From the NCBI RefSeq assembly GCF_006494815.1, contig NZ_CP041091.1, positions 4,044,501 to 4,108,500 of the forward strand: 64,000 bases of DNA. Direction: 5' to 3'. Of this stretch, positions 33,227 through 43,340 are shown piece after piece. Positions within the stretch are counted from its first letter, which is position 1, and each line of letters opens with the position of its first letter. A program made the position numbers and the translations under genes. The notes under the pieces are model-generated. The model did no database searches. It worked only from the letters and a program-made list of their open reading frames with translations, and had not been told where the DNA came from. This stretch comes from Nocardioides sambongensis (GTDB lineage Bacteria > Actinomycetota > Actinomycetes > Propionibacteriales > Nocardioidaceae).

Positions 33227-34504
33227 ATGAGCAGCACCACCTATCCGCTGGCCGAGGGCCTCGCCGTGGTCCGCGAGCACCTCCTCGACCCGGGCCTGGT
33301 CCGCGCCGTCGCCTCCGGTCGGCAGCGGGGGCGCGATGCCCCTCGCTGGCGGCGGGTCGAGCTGCGCTGGGTCGACCTCAAGGCCGGCACCCACCTGCAG
33401 GCGGTCGCCTACGACGCCACCCAGGCCCACACGTCGAACCACGCCGCCGGGGAGCCGGCCGGTGCGTACGTGGACGAGCTGCTCGCCGCCGGGTTCGGCA
33501 ACTGGCACGTCACCACCGACCTGGCCGTGGTCCAGCTGCGGATCACCAAGAAGGGGCTGGCGGTGGTGCACATCGCGGCCGGCACTGGTGCCAGCGCCAG
33601 GGCGGGCGCAGCGGCAGCTGAGGGTAACCGTGGCGGACCGGGCGCGAACCGGTCGCACGACCGTGCCAAGCGGCGCCTGCTGCCCGAGGACGACCCGCTC
33701 TTCGCCGCGCTCGGACTGGCCGGCAAGGACGGCCGGGTCAAGCCCAGCCGCCAGGCCAAGTACCGCCAGATCGAGGAGTTCGTGGCGCTCCTGGAGGCCG
33801 CGATCGCGGACGCCACCGGCAGCGGCCAGCTGCGGACCCCGACCGAGGACGACCCGCTGCGGATCGTCGACCTCGGCTGCGGCAACGGCTACCTCACCTT
33901 CGCCGCGCAGCGCTACCTCACCGAGCGGCGCGGGCTGCCGGTCCGGTTGACCGGGGTCGACGTCAAGGACCAGTCGCGCCGGCACAACCAGGCGGTCGCG
34001 ACCGAGCTGGGCGTCGACGCCGATTTCGTGGTCGGCAGCATCGAGGGTGCCGAGCTGCCGCAGCCGCCCGACATCGTGCTGGCGCTGCACGCCTGCGACA
34101 CCGCCACCGACGAGGCGCTGGCCCGGGCGGTCGGCTGGCGGGCGCCGCTGGTCCTGGCCGCGCCGTGCTGCCACCACGACATCGCCGCCCAGCTCCGCCG
34201 ACGGCCGGCACCGGCGCCCTACGCGGCGCTGGTCCGCGACGGCATCCTGCGCGAGCGGTTCGCCGACACCCTCACCGACGCGCTCCGGGCGCTGCTGCTG
34301 CGCGGCCACGGCTACCGGGTCGAGGTGGTCGAGTTCGTGGACAGCGCCCACACCCCCCGCAACACGTTGCTGCGAGCGGTCCGCACCGGCGTAACCGACC
34401 CGGCAGCCCCGGCCGAGTACGACGAGCTCGTCGCCACCTGGTCCCTCACCCCCCGCCTCGGAGCGCTCCTGGGTGCCGCCGAGAGGTCGGTCAGGGACAC
34501 GTGA
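33227..34504 (+). CDS. Class I SAM-dependent methyltransferase
   Basis: The 425-residue protein has an N-terminal region of about 200 residues that includes ELRWVDLKAGTHLQAVAYD, followed by a Rossmann methyltransferase domain: DLGCGNGYLTFAAQRYL (motif I, about residue 209), LTGVDVKDQSRRHNQ (acidic loop), VLALHACDTATDEAL and LAAPCCHHDIAAQL. The last two blocks match the METTL25/GSTCD-like methyltransferase group, whose bacterial substrates are uncertain (RNA or protein). Its stop overlaps the next start. The SAM fold is clear; the substrate is not. Confidence 0.8.
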   Translation: MSSTTYPLAEGLAVVREHLLDPGLVRAVASGRQRGRDAPRWRRVELRWVDLKAGTHLQAVAYDATQAHTSNHAAGEPAGAYVDELLAAGFGNWHVTTDLAVVQLRITKKGLAVVHIAAGTGASARAGAAAAEGNRGGPGANRSHDRAKRRLLPEDDPLFAALGLAGKDGRVKPSRQAKYRQIEEFVALLEAAIADATGSGQLRTPTEDDPLRIVDLGCGNGYLTFAAQRYLTERRGLPVRLTGVDVKDQSRRHNQAVATELGVDADFVVGSIEGAELPQPPDIVLALHACDTATDEALARAVGWRAPLVLAAPCCHHDIAAQLRRRPAPAPYAALVRDGILRERFADTLTDALRALLLRGHGYRVEVVEFVDSAHTPRNTLLRAVRTGVTDPAAPAEYDELVATWSLTPRLGALLGAAERSVRDT

Positions 34505-34535
34505 GAGGTCGGTCCCGGACCGCCGAGAGGTCGGT
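34481..34535. repeat. 11-bp repeat at 22-bp spacing, three copies
   Basis: GAGAGGTCGGT occurs at 34481, 34503 and 34525, exactly 22 bases (about two helical turns) apart. The array spans the overlapping stop-start of two genes, so it lies in coding sequence. Confidence 0.6.
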
Positions 34536-35553
34536 ACGACGGACGCGGGCCCTCGAGCGCGGCCTCCTCGTCGCCGCGTTCTGCCTGGTCGGGGTCGGTG
34601 CCGTGGCCGGCGCCAGCCGGGCCGAGGAGGGTGCGATGCGCGCGGAGGTCGCGTTCAGCTTCACCGATCCGGCGATCATCGAGTCCAGCGGGCTGGTCGC
34701 CGGTGACCTCTTCGTGACCGTGAACGACTCCGGGGACGGGCCGCGGATCTTCACCGTGGACCCGGCCACCGGGGAGACCGTCGGCACCACCACCTGGCAG
34801 GGCGAGGCCGTCGACGTCGAGGCGCTGGCACCCGCCGGTCCCGGCGAGGTCTGGGTCGGCGACACCGGGGACAACCTCGCGCGGCGCTCGTCGATCAGCA
34901 TCACCCGGGTGCCGTTCGGGACCGGCGAGCGGGCCGTGGCCGGCGAACGGTTCGAGCTGGTCTACCCCGACGGCGCGCACGACGCCGAGACGCTGCTGGT
35001 GCACCCCGAGACCGGTCAGGTCCTGGTGGTGGTCAAGGAGTTCATCGGCCGGGTCTACGCGGCCCCACGCCGGCTCGACCCGGACGGCCCGAACCGGCTC
35101 CGCGAGGTCGGCAGCGCGCTCGGCATCTCCACCGACGGGTCGTTCTGGCCCGACGGGGAGCACCTGATGATCCGCAACTACGGCCAGGCCGCGGTCTACA
35201 CCTGGCCGGGGCTGGAGCGGCTGGAGACGCTGACCCTGCCGACGCAGGAGCAGGGCGAGGGGCTGGCCGTCTCCGCCGACGGCGAGGTCTACCTGAGCAG
35301 CGAGGGCGAGGGCAGCGAGGTGCTGCGGATCGAGCTGCCGAGGGCGCTGCGCGCCGAGCTCGAGGGGGACCCGGCCGCGACCGGACCGTCGCGTGGGCCC
35401 GGCGCCGAGGACACCGCCGCCCCCGAGGAGCTGGCACCGCCGGCCGACGACGGCGGCACCGAGTTCGGGTTCGGCGTCAACCCGTGGATCGTCGGCATCG
35501 TGGTCGGCGTGATCGGGGTGCTGGTGCTGCTGCGGGCGCTGCGCCCGCGCTGA
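34501..35553 (+). CDS. Secreted or anchored beta-propeller-like protein
   Basis: GTG 34501 overlaps the upstream TGA (GTGA). The 350-residue product has an Arg-rich N-terminus and a signal or anchor helix (about residues 20-38), then an extracytoplasmic domain with repeated short strands such as SSGLVAGDLFVTVNDSGDGP, VGDTGDNLARRSSISI and GEGLAVSADGEVYLSSEGEG, consistent with a beta-propeller. A Pro/Glu/Ala-rich linker precedes a C-terminal transmembrane helix (about 322-345) ending in RALRPR. It would therefore sit on the outer face of the membrane. No catalytic motif is recognised. Confidence 0.6.
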   Translation: MRGRSRTAERSVRRTRALERGLLVAAFCLVGVGAVAGASRAEEGAMRAEVAFSFTDPAIIESSGLVAGDLFVTVNDSGDGPRIFTVDPATGETVGTTTWQGEAVDVEALAPAGPGEVWVGDTGDNLARRSSISITRVPFGTGERAVAGERFELVYPDGAHDAETLLVHPETGQVLVVVKEFIGRVYAAPRRLDPDGPNRLREVGSALGISTDGSFWPDGEHLMIRNYGQAAVYTWPGLERLETLTLPTQEQGEGLAVSADGEVYLSSEGEGSEVLRIELPRALRAELEGDPAATGPSRGPGAEDTAAPEELAPPADDGGTEFGFGVNPWIVGIVVGVIGVLVLLRALRPR

Positions 35554-35616
35554 GGCGGCGCGCCTGCGCTGGGCGGTGCACCACCCGGATGTGGGTGGAC
35601 CCGGTTAGATGGCAGC

Positions 35617-36624
35617 GTGGTCCGCCTTCGTCGTACCAGCGCCGAGGACCGCGGCTGGACGCGACGTCGCGCCGGTCGCGGGTGGACCTACCTGGATGCC
35701 GACGGCGAGCGGCTGGCGGCCGAGGACGCGCTGCGCTGCAAGGAGCTGGTGATCCCGCCGGCCTGGAGCGACGTGTGGATCTGCCCGTACCCGAACGGCC
35801 ACCTCCAGGCGGTCGGCACCGACGACGCGGGCCGGCGCCAGTACCTCTACCACCCGGCGTGGGTGGAGAAGCGGTCCGGGGAGAAGTACGACCGGGTGCT
35901 CCGGTTCGGCGGACGGCTGCCGCGGGTGCGGGCCCGGGTGGCCGAGGACCTCGCCGGCACCACGGTTACCGAGGAGCAGGCGTGCGCACTGGCGCTCCGG
36001 CTGCTCGACCTCGGCTGCTTCCGGATCGGCAACGACGTGTACGCCGCCGAGCACGGGTCGTTCGGCCTGACCACCCTGGAGCGTCGTCACGTGCGGCGCA
36101 GCGGGGAGATGCTGGTCTTCGACTTCGTCGGCAAGTCCGGCGTCGAGCACCGGATCGAGGTGGACGACCCCGAGGCGGTCGCCGGTCTCCAGCGGATGCG
36201 GCGTCGGCGCACCGCCGGCGATCCCCACCTGCTCGCCTACCGCGAAGGTCGCCGGTGGCGCTCGCTCACCCCCGAGGCGGTCAACGACTACCTGCGCGAG
36301 ACCAGCGGCGTCGAGGCGTCGGCGAAGGACTTCCGGACCTGGCACGCGACCGTGCGGGCGGCCACCTCGCTGGCCGAGGCACCGGACCAGGAGGCGAGCC
36401 CCACCCGCCGCCGGCGTGCCGTGGCGGCGGTGATGCGCGAGGTCGCGGACTACCTGGGCAACAGCGCCACCCTGGCCCGCTCCTCCTACGTCGACCCGCG
36501 GGTCGTGGACGCCTACGAGGAGGGACGCACCATCCGTGCCGCCGTCCGCCGGCACCATCCCGACGAGGATGCGCGCCGGCTCGCCCTGGAGCGGGCGACC
36601 GCCCGGCTGGTGCGTGGCTCGTGA
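35617..36624 (+). CDS. DNA topoisomerase IB (poxvirus-like)
   Basis: The 335-residue protein matches bacterial type IB topoisomerases. Recognisable blocks are LVIPPAWSDVWICPYPNGHL, the early catalytic-core segment GCFRIGNDVYAAEHGSFGLT (containing a catalytic Arg), FVGKSGVEHRIEV, and the active-site tyrosine in SSYVDPRVVDAYEEG (Tyr291). These enzymes relax supercoils through a 3'-phosphotyrosine intermediate. GTG 35617 is used because it keeps the usual family length. The gene stands alone between a membrane protein and a macro-domain gene. Confidence 0.92.
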   Translation: MVRLRRTSAEDRGWTRRRAGRGWTYLDADGERLAAEDALRCKELVIPPAWSDVWICPYPNGHLQAVGTDDAGRRQYLYHPAWVEKRSGEKYDRVLRFGGRLPRVRARVAEDLAGTTVTEEQACALALRLLDLGCFRIGNDVYAAEHGSFGLTTLERRHVRRSGEMLVFDFVGKSGVEHRIEVDDPEAVAGLQRMRRRRTAGDPHLLAYREGRRWRSLTPEAVNDYLRETSGVEASAKDFRTWHATVRAATSLAEAPDQEASPTRRRRAVAAVMREVADYLGNSATLARSSYVDPRVVDAYEEGRTIRAAVRRHHPDEDARRLALERATARLVRGS

Positions 36625-36650
36625 CGGGGCCGCGCGGCACACTGGGTCGC

Positions 36651-37142
36651 ATGGAGATCGAGGTCGTCGAGGGCGACATCACCGCCCAGCAGGTCGACGC
36701 GGTGGTCAACGCCGCCAACAGCCGGATGCGCGGAGGCGGCGGTGTGGACGGTGCGATCCACGCCGCCGGCGGGCCTGCGGTGCTCGCCGACTGCGAGCGC
36801 CGGTTCCCCGACGGGTTGGCCACCGGTGACGCCGGCTGGACCACGGCCGGGCGGATGTCCGCCCGTTGGGTGATCCATGTCGTCGGTCCGAACCGCAACG
36901 CCGGCCAGACCGACCGCGGCCTGCTCACCTCCTGCTACCGCCGTGCGCTCGAGGTCGCCGACGAGATCGGGGCCCGGACCCTGGCCTTTCCCCTGGTCAG
37001 CGCCGGGGTCTACGGGTGGCCGAAGGAGGACGCGGTCGATGCCGCCCTGGAGACGCTCCGGGCCACCCCCACGAACGTGGAGATGGCCCGGATGGTGGCG
37101 TTCGGGAGGTCGTCGTACCGGCTGATCAGCGACCGGCTGTGA
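36651..37142 (+). CDS. Macro-domain protein, O-acetyl-ADP-ribose deacetylase-like
   Basis: The 163-residue protein is a single macro domain. VDAVVNAANSRMRGGGGVDG provides the Asn and the glycine-rich loop that bind the ADP-ribose, and FPLVSAGVYGWPKEDAVDAA forms the phosphate-binding loop. Members of the MacroD/YmdB group hydrolyse O-acetyl-ADP-ribose, the by-product of sirtuin deacetylation; a (frameshifted) sirtuin lies at 53989-54838. It starts at ATG 36651, 27 bases after the topoisomerase gene, and converges on serC. Confidence 0.88.
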   Translation: MEIEVVEGDITAQQVDAVVNAANSRMRGGGGVDGAIHAAGGPAVLADCERRFPDGLATGDAGWTTAGRMSARWVIHVVGPNRNAGQTDRGLLTSCYRRALEVADEIGARTLAFPLVSAGVYGWPKEDAVDAALETLRATPTNVEMARMVAFGRSSYRLISDRL

Positions 37143-37158
37143 CGCGCCCCCGGAGCGT

Positions 37159-38283
<1,125 letters not shown>

Positions 38284-38449
38284 TCAACCTTCTCATCGTG
38301 GTGCGGGAGTGGCACAGGCTGACGACGCTGTCAGAGATGCCCCCAGTGTGACAGTCGGATCACGCCGGTGAAAACGCAGGCTCCAACCTGCGGACGCCGG
38401 GCCGGGGACGGCGCCTATGCTGCTCGCGGGGACCGAGCGGGAGGTGTGG

Positions 38450-38953
38450 ATGGAGCTGGAGCTGGCGCAGGTCGGCTACGACCATCCCGACGTCGTCGCG
38501 CTCGTCGCCGCCGTCCAGGCCGAGTACGTCGAGCGCTACGGCAGCCCGGACGACGGACCGGTCGACCTCACCGAGTTCGCCGACGGCAACGGACTCTTCC
38601 TGCTCGGCCGGATCGACGGGCGACCCGTGGCCACCGGCGCCTGGCGACGCTCCGCGGTGGTGGCGCTGGGCGGTGGGCCCACCGCGGAGCTGAAGCGGAT
38701 GTACGTCGTCCCCGGACGACGTGGACAGGGGCTCTCCCGACTGGTGCTGGCCGAGCTCGAGCGCACGGCACAGCTGGCGGGCGTCGACGTACTGGTGCTG
38801 GAGACGGGGTTGAAGCAGCCGGAGGCGATCGGGCTGTACACCTCGTCGGGCTATCAGCCGGTCCCCGGCTTCGGCCACTACAGCGGCCACGTGCTGTCGC
38901 GGTGCTTCGGGAAGCGGATCGCGGCGCAGGACGCCGGGGCAGCCGGGTCGTGA
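38450..38953 (+). CDS. GNAT family N-acetyltransferase
   Basis: The 167-residue protein starts at ATG 38450 with GGGAGGTG just upstream. GNAT motif A is visible as AELKRMYVVPGRRGQGLSRL, including the acetyl-CoA pyrophosphate-binding R/Q-x-x-G-x-G/S loop. Motif B follows as LETGLKQPEAIGLYTSSGYQ. The acceptor is unknown. It is divergent from serC and convergent with the FMN protein gene at 38997. Confidence 0.85.
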   Translation: MELELAQVGYDHPDVVALVAAVQAEYVERYGSPDDGPVDLTEFADGNGLFLLGRIDGRPVATGAWRRSAVVALGGGPTAELKRMYVVPGRRGQGLSRLVLAELERTAQLAGVDVLVLETGLKQPEAIGLYTSSGYQPVPGFGHYSGHVLSRCFGKRIAAQDAGAAGS

Positions 38954-38969
38954 GACGGCCGGGTGCCCT

Positions 38970-39005
38970 GCGTCAGGCGGTGCGTCAGGCGGTGGGTCAG
39001 GCGGT
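38970..39005. repeat. 12-bp tandem repeat at a gene 3' end
   Basis: GCGTCAGGCGGT is repeated three times, with G for C in the third copy. The leftward gene ends inside it: read on the minus strand each unit encodes a tripeptide such as PTA plus TGA, so the terminal codons and stop are repeated in frame three times. Confidence 0.7.
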
Positions 39006-39683
39006 GGGTCGACGCAGCAGGTGATCGGGCAGCGCGGCGCAGGGGAGGTTGTCCGCGGCGGGCACCGGCGCGTCGATCACCCGGCGGACGGGCAGGTGGC
39101 CGCCCCAGACGCCGGCAGCGACGTCGCCGTCCTCGTCGACCGGGTCGCCGGCGCGGGCCTTCATCGAGGCCTCCCGCAGCGGCACGGCCAGCACGGCGGT
39201 GGCGGCGAGTTCCTTGCGGGTGCTGGCGCGCAGCGTGGCCGAGCGCCCGGGGAGCATGTGGTCCACGATCAGGTCGAGGGCGTGCCGGCGCTCGGCGGCG
39301 TCCTCGACCGCGCGGGCGGTGCCGATCACGACCGCCGAGCGGTAGTTCATCGAGTGGTGGAAGGCGGAGCGGCCGGCGACCAACCCGTCCAGTTCGGTCA
39401 CCGTGACGCAGACGGTCGCCTCCATCGACGAGCGCAGCCAGTGGGCGGCGACCGAGCCGTGCAGATAGAGCGTGCCCTCCGCGTCCGGCCCGTCGGCGTC
39501 CACCGCGTAGGCGGTCGGCAGCACCAGGGGGTGGTCGCCGACCTGGACGCCGAGGTGGGCGACCAGGCCGTCGCCGAGGAGCTCGAGGAGCGCGGCGCGG
39601 TCGGTCACCGCGCGGTTGCGACCGCGGTTCACCCGGGTGCGGGCGGTCGGCTCGAGCGGGGTGGTCGGTGCTGCGGCGTCCAT
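38997..39683 (-). CDS. FMN-binding pyridoxamine 5'-phosphate oxidase-family protein
   Basis: The 228-residue protein starts at ATG 39683. It shows the split-barrel flavin-binding pattern of the FMN-binding/PNPOx-like family: LGVQVGDHPLVLPTAYAVDA, LYLHGSVAAHWLRS, VCVTVTELDGLVAGRSAFHH and SMNYRSAVVIGTARAVED. Members are often controlled by a MocR regulator, and a MocR gene lies divergently 71 bases away. A redox or B6-related role is inferred; true PdxH is encoded elsewhere (44701). Confidence 0.8.
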   Translation of the reverse strand: MDAAAPTTPLEPTARTRVNRGRNRAVTDRAALLELLGDGLVAHLGVQVGDHPLVLPTAYAVDADGPDAEGTLYLHGSVAAHWLRSSMEATVCVTVTELDGLVAGRSAFHHSMNYRSAVVIGTARAVEDAAERRHALDLIVDHMLPGRSATLRASTRKELAATAVLAVPLREASMKARAGDPVDEDGDVAAGVWGGHLPVRRVIDAPVPAADNLPCAALPDHLLRRPTA

Positions 39684-39754
39684 GGATCGATCGTGGCCTA
39701 GGATTGGCTTCGTTGCACGAGCCATTTCTCACCCATTCTGGAAGGCCAATTCCG

Positions 39755-41088
39755 GTGCTGCCGCTGCGGCTCGACCGTCAGGACCCGCGCCCGCTGGCGA
39801 GCCAGCTCGCCGACGGCATCCGCCGGCTGGTCCTCGACGGCGTGCTCGCCGCCGGCGACCGGATGCCCGCCACCCGCCGGCTGGCCGGCGACCTCGACGT
39901 GTCGCGGACGGTGGTCGAGCGGGGCTACGACCAGCTGCTCGCCGAGGGCTGGCTGATCGCCCGGACCGGCTCGGGCACCTGGGTGGCCGACGGGCCCGGC
40001 GCCTGGGACCCGGCCGGGCCCGATGAGCCCACCCGGCGGCGGGCCGCCGCGGAGCCGCCGCTGGTGATGATGGACGCCGGCACGCCCTGGATCGACCCGC
40101 GGCACGAGACGGTCTGGCGCCGCGCCTGGCGCGAGGTCTCCACCGCCACCCCGCCCCGGGGGTACGACGACCCGCGCGGCCTCGCGGACCTGCGCGGCCT
40201 GGTCGCCGAACGGCTCGGTCGCACCCGCGGCCTGCGGGTGGACGCCGACCGGGTGCGCATCACCGGCGGCACCGGCGCGGGACTGCGCCACCTGCTCGCC
40301 GTGCTCCCCGGAGGACCGGTCGCCGTCGAGGACCCCGGCTACCGTGCCGCCGTCGCCACGGTGCGGGCCGCCGGCCGTGAGGTGCGCGACGTGCCGGCGC
40401 TCGAGCCGGTCGCCGACCTCGCCGGCTGCGCGGCGTCGTACCTGACCCCGGCGCACCAGCATCCGCTCGGCCGGGTGATGCCGGCCGCGGACCGGATCTC
40501 CGCGCTGGCCGCCGCGCGCGCCGCCGACGCGGTCCTGATCGAGGACGACTACGACTCCGAGTTCCGCTACGACGTCGCCCCGGTGCCCGCGCTGACCTCG
40601 CTCGACGGTGACCGGGTCGCCTACCTCGGCACCGCGTCGAAGTCGATCCTCCCGTCGCTGCGGCTGGGCTGGTCCCTCGTCCCCGACCGGCTGCTGGACG
40701 CCTTCGACGCCCACCGCGCCCTCACCCACGACGCCCCGCCGTGGCCGGTGCAGCGCGCGATGGTCACCCTGCTCCGTGACGGGTACGTCGACGCCGTGGT
40801 GCGCTCGGCCCGCCAGGTCTACGCCGAGCGGGCTCCCCGGGTGCTGGTCGCGCTGGCGCCGTACGCCGAGCTCGCCGGCCCGGTCGCCGGGATGTACTCG
40901 ACCTGGCTGCTGCCGCACGAGCGGGCGGTGCGGGCGCGCGCCGCGGCCGAGCGGGCCGGCTTCCGGGTGAACCTGCTGCGCGACTACTGCCGCTCCGCCG
41001 ACCTCAGCGGCCTGGTGGTCGGGTTCGGGGCCCCACCGACGCCGAGCTCGACCGCGCGCTGGCGGTGCTGGTCGGCGCGCTGGGCTGA
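39755..41088 (+). pseudogene. MocR-type GntR/aminotransferase regulator, frameshifted at its 3' end
   Basis: The N-terminal winged helix (about residues 1-75) contains DRMPATRRLAGDLDVSRTVV. An aminotransferase class I-like domain follows, with the PLP-lysine region YLGTASKSILPSLRLGW and the VLIEDDYDSEFRYD block. Close to the C-terminus the frame breaks at GGGGCCCC (41027-41034); one added G restores TDAELDRALAVLVGALG and a stop at 41088. GTG 39755 is preferred (GGAAGG upstream); TTG 39713 is an alternative. MocR proteins sense PLP-linked ligands, and this one probably controls the divergent FMN protein. Confidence 0.82.
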
Positions 41089-41109
41089 GCGGGGGTTGCG
41101 GGGGTGTGG

Positions 41110-41170
41110 CGCGCCCCATTCCGATGGGCGCGGATCCGGGCGGATTCCGGACCAATTCGAATGGGGCGCG
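41110..41170. repeat. Palindromic intergenic element, copy 1
   Basis: Perfect 12-bp arms CGCGCCCCATTC (41110-41121) and GAATGGGGCGCG (41159-41170) enclose 37 bases with a small inner hairpin. It lies between two convergent genes. A second element with the same arms and the same 37-base spacing is at 43341. Confidence 0.75.
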
Positions 41171-41187
41171 AGGAGACCCCGGCCCCG

Positions 41188-41823
41188 TCAGACCGGGACG
41201 CGCTCGAGCTGCGGTGCGGAGGAGGCCAGCCGCCCGCGCTGCCACAGCGCGTGGATCACCAGGGCCGCGACCACGGAGCCCAGCACGCCCAGGGCCAGGT
41301 CGCCCAGGGTGTCGGCGTAGGCGAACTCGCGCTCGGTGCCGCCGCGGATGAACGCGACGTACTCGGCGAGCTCCCACGCGATCGCGCCGGTGGCCCCGAC
41401 CGCGAGCGCCCGCTCCACCACCCGTACCCGGCCGGTGGAGCGGTGCAGGGTCAGCAGCACCACGGCCCCGGCGATCAGGCCGGTGTTGACGAAGTGCATC
41501 CAGTCGTCGAACCAGACGATCCGGTCGTAGAGGTCCATCCGGTTGCCGAGGATGTCGCTGAAGCAGGTCACCGTCACCATCAGGTCGGCCAACCACGGGA
41601 ACGACGCGCGGTCCTTCCACACCCACAGCCAGATGGCCGGCACCGCGAAGGCGAGGATCGGGTAGCCGACGGCCCGCGCCTCGGCGGCCTTGTCCTGCAG
41701 GTTGGTGCCCTCGGGGTCGATCACGGCGCCGAGCAGCATCCAGACCAGGACGACCTTGGCGCCGACGTCCGCGGCCCGGATCACCGGGGGAGCGGGATAG
41801 CGTGCGATGGCGGCCTCGGTCAC
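41188..41823 (-). CDS. Polytopic membrane protein (DUF2238/YjdF-like)
   Basis: The 211-residue protein has about five hydrophobic segments. Between them lie the acidic/His motif RIVWFDDWMHFVNTGLIAG and later IAWELAEYVAF followed by YADTLGDLALGVLGS. Spaced D-D-H, W-E and D-T-x-x-D motifs in membrane helices are seen in the DUF2238/YjdF family, of unknown function. The family link is by resemblance only. It is followed upstream on the same strand by the CNNM gene. Confidence 0.55.
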   Translation of the reverse strand: MTEAAIARYPAPPVIRAADVGAKVVLVWMLLGAVIDPEGTNLQDKAAEARAVGYPILAFAVPAIWLWVWKDRASFPWLADLMVTVTCFSDILGNRMDLYDRIVWFDDWMHFVNTGLIAGAVVLLTLHRSTGRVRVVERALAVGATGAIAWELAEYVAFIRGGTEREFAYADTLGDLALGVLGSVVAALVIHALWQRGRLASSAPQLERVPV

Positions 41824-41857
41824 CGCGTCATCCTCCCAGCAGCCCGGCGCCGTCGGA

Positions 41858-43207
41858 TCACCGGTCGTCGCCGGGGTCGGAGCCGGAGCCGGACGCGGAG
41901 CCGGCGGCCTGATCGGTGGCCAGGTCGCTGGCCAGGTCGGCCGCGCCCACCGCCACCTGGGTCACCCGGCGTCCCACCATCTCGGCCACCTCGATCCGGT
42001 ACTCCTCGACGACCACGTCGTCGCCGACCTCCGGGATCCGGCCGAGCCGCGCCACCACGTAGCCGGCGACCGTCTCGTAGCCGCCGTCCGGCAGCTCGAT
42101 CCCGGTCTCCTCGTAGAAGTCCTCGATGGTGAGGCCGCCGGGGAGGGTGGTGACGCCGCCGACGGGCACCACGGCGACCGGCTCGTCGTACTCGTCCCGG
42201 ATGTCGCCGATGATCTCCTCGACCAGGTCCTCGAGGGTGACGATGCCGTCGGTGCCGCCGTACTCGTCGACCACGACGGCGAGGTGGTGGCCGGTCTGCC
42301 GCATCGTGGCCACCGAGGGGAGCAGTCGGTTCGTGCTGGGCAGCATCAGGATCTCGCGGCGTACGTCGCCGACCGAGCGGGTGTCGTCGGCACCCACGTC
42401 GAGCAGGTCCCGCACGTGCAGCATGCCGACGATGTCGTCGAAGTTCTCCCGGATCACCGGGTACCGCGAGTAGGGCTGGTTGCGCACCTGCTCGGCGGCC
42501 GCGGCCAGCGGCTCGTCGGAGTCGATGAAGGCCACCTCGCTGCGCGGGCGCATCACCTCCTTGAGGGTGCGCTTGGTGGCACCGAACAGGTCGGTGAGGA
42601 TCTGGCGCTCGTCGTCGCCCAGCGACTCGTTGCTGGTGACGATCTCGCGCAGCTCTTCCTTGGTGACCACCTCGCCGGTGGCGTTCGGGTCACCGCCGAG
42701 CAGTCGCACCACCGCGTTCGTGGAGGCCGAGAGGAGCCAGATCACCGGCCGCATCAGGGTGGCGAACCGGTCGAGGACAGGTGCGGTCACCAGCGCGAGG
42801 CCGGCCGAGCGCTGGAGCGCGATGCGCTTCGGCACCAGCTCGCCCAGGACGAGGGAGAGGTAGGCGATGAGCAGGGTCATCACCACCAGCGCGACGGTGT
42901 CGGCGGCATCCGCGCCGAGCCCGAGGTCGACCAGGTACGGCGCCACGTCCGGCGCCAGGGTCGAGCCACCGTAGGCGGCGGAGAAGAAGCCCGCCACGGT
43001 CACGCCGATCTGGACGGCGGCCAGGAACCGGTTGGGGTCGCGGGCGACGGCGGCCACGCGGGCGCCGCGACTGCCGCGCTGCTCGAGCTGGTTCACCTGG
43101 CTCTCCCGCAGCGAGACCAGGGCGAGCTCGGTCGCGGCGAACACGCCGCCGACCAGGACGAAGACGAGGACCAGGCCGAAGTTGACGAAGGTCTGCGAGT
43201 CGATCAC
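41858..43207 (-). CDS. CNNM/CBS-domain transport protein (HlyC/CorC family)
   Basis: The 449-residue protein has an N-terminal CNNM membrane domain (about residues 1-180: FAATELALVSLRESQVNQLE and LVLGELVPKRIALQRSAG), two CBS domains (about 200-325: EVMRPRSEVAFIDSDEPL, YSRYPVIRENFDDIVGMLH, HHLAVVVDEYGGTDGIVTLE) and a CorC_HlyC C-terminal domain (about 340-420). Relatives handle Mg2+ or Co2+ efflux. GTG 43207 lies at the base of a hairpin that traps its ribosome-binding site. Confidence 0.9.
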   Translation of the reverse strand: MIDSQTFVNFGLVLVFVLVGGVFAATELALVSLRESQVNQLEQRGSRGARVAAVARDPNRFLAAVQIGVTVAGFFSAAYGGSTLAPDVAPYLVDLGLGADAADTVALVVMTLLIAYLSLVLGELVPKRIALQRSAGLALVTAPVLDRFATLMRPVIWLLSASTNAVVRLLGGDPNATGEVVTKEELREIVTSNESLGDDERQILTDLFGATKRTLKEVMRPRSEVAFIDSDEPLAAAAEQVRNQPYSRYPVIRENFDDIVGMLHVRDLLDVGADDTRSVGDVRREILMLPSTNRLLPSVATMRQTGHHLAVVVDEYGGTDGIVTLEDLVEEIIGDIRDEYDEPVAVVPVGGVTTLPGGLTIEDFYEETGIELPDGGYETVAGYVVARLGRIPEVGDDVVVEEYRIEVAEMVGRRVTQVAVGAADLASDLATDQAAGSASGSGSDPGDDR

Positions 43208-43237
43208 CGTTCACCCCCTCCACAGGAGGGCGAACGG
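43207..43237 (-). promoter_or_regulatory. Hairpin sequestering the CNNM ribosome-binding site
   Basis: On the minus strand CCGTTC pairs with GAACGG, and inside it CCCTCC pairs with GGAGGG around a TGT loop. The GGAGG that should bind the ribosome before GTG 43207 is the 3' half of the inner stem. This could form an RNA switch or thermometer for translation. Confidence 0.5.
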
Positions 43238-43340
43238 TAGGGACTTCGGGACTCATCCATGGCGCGGAGTCTACGGCCAGGCGTTCGTCGTACGTCGATC
43301 GTCGGCGAGGTCGCGTCGGCGGCCGGGGTCGCGGGTGTCT

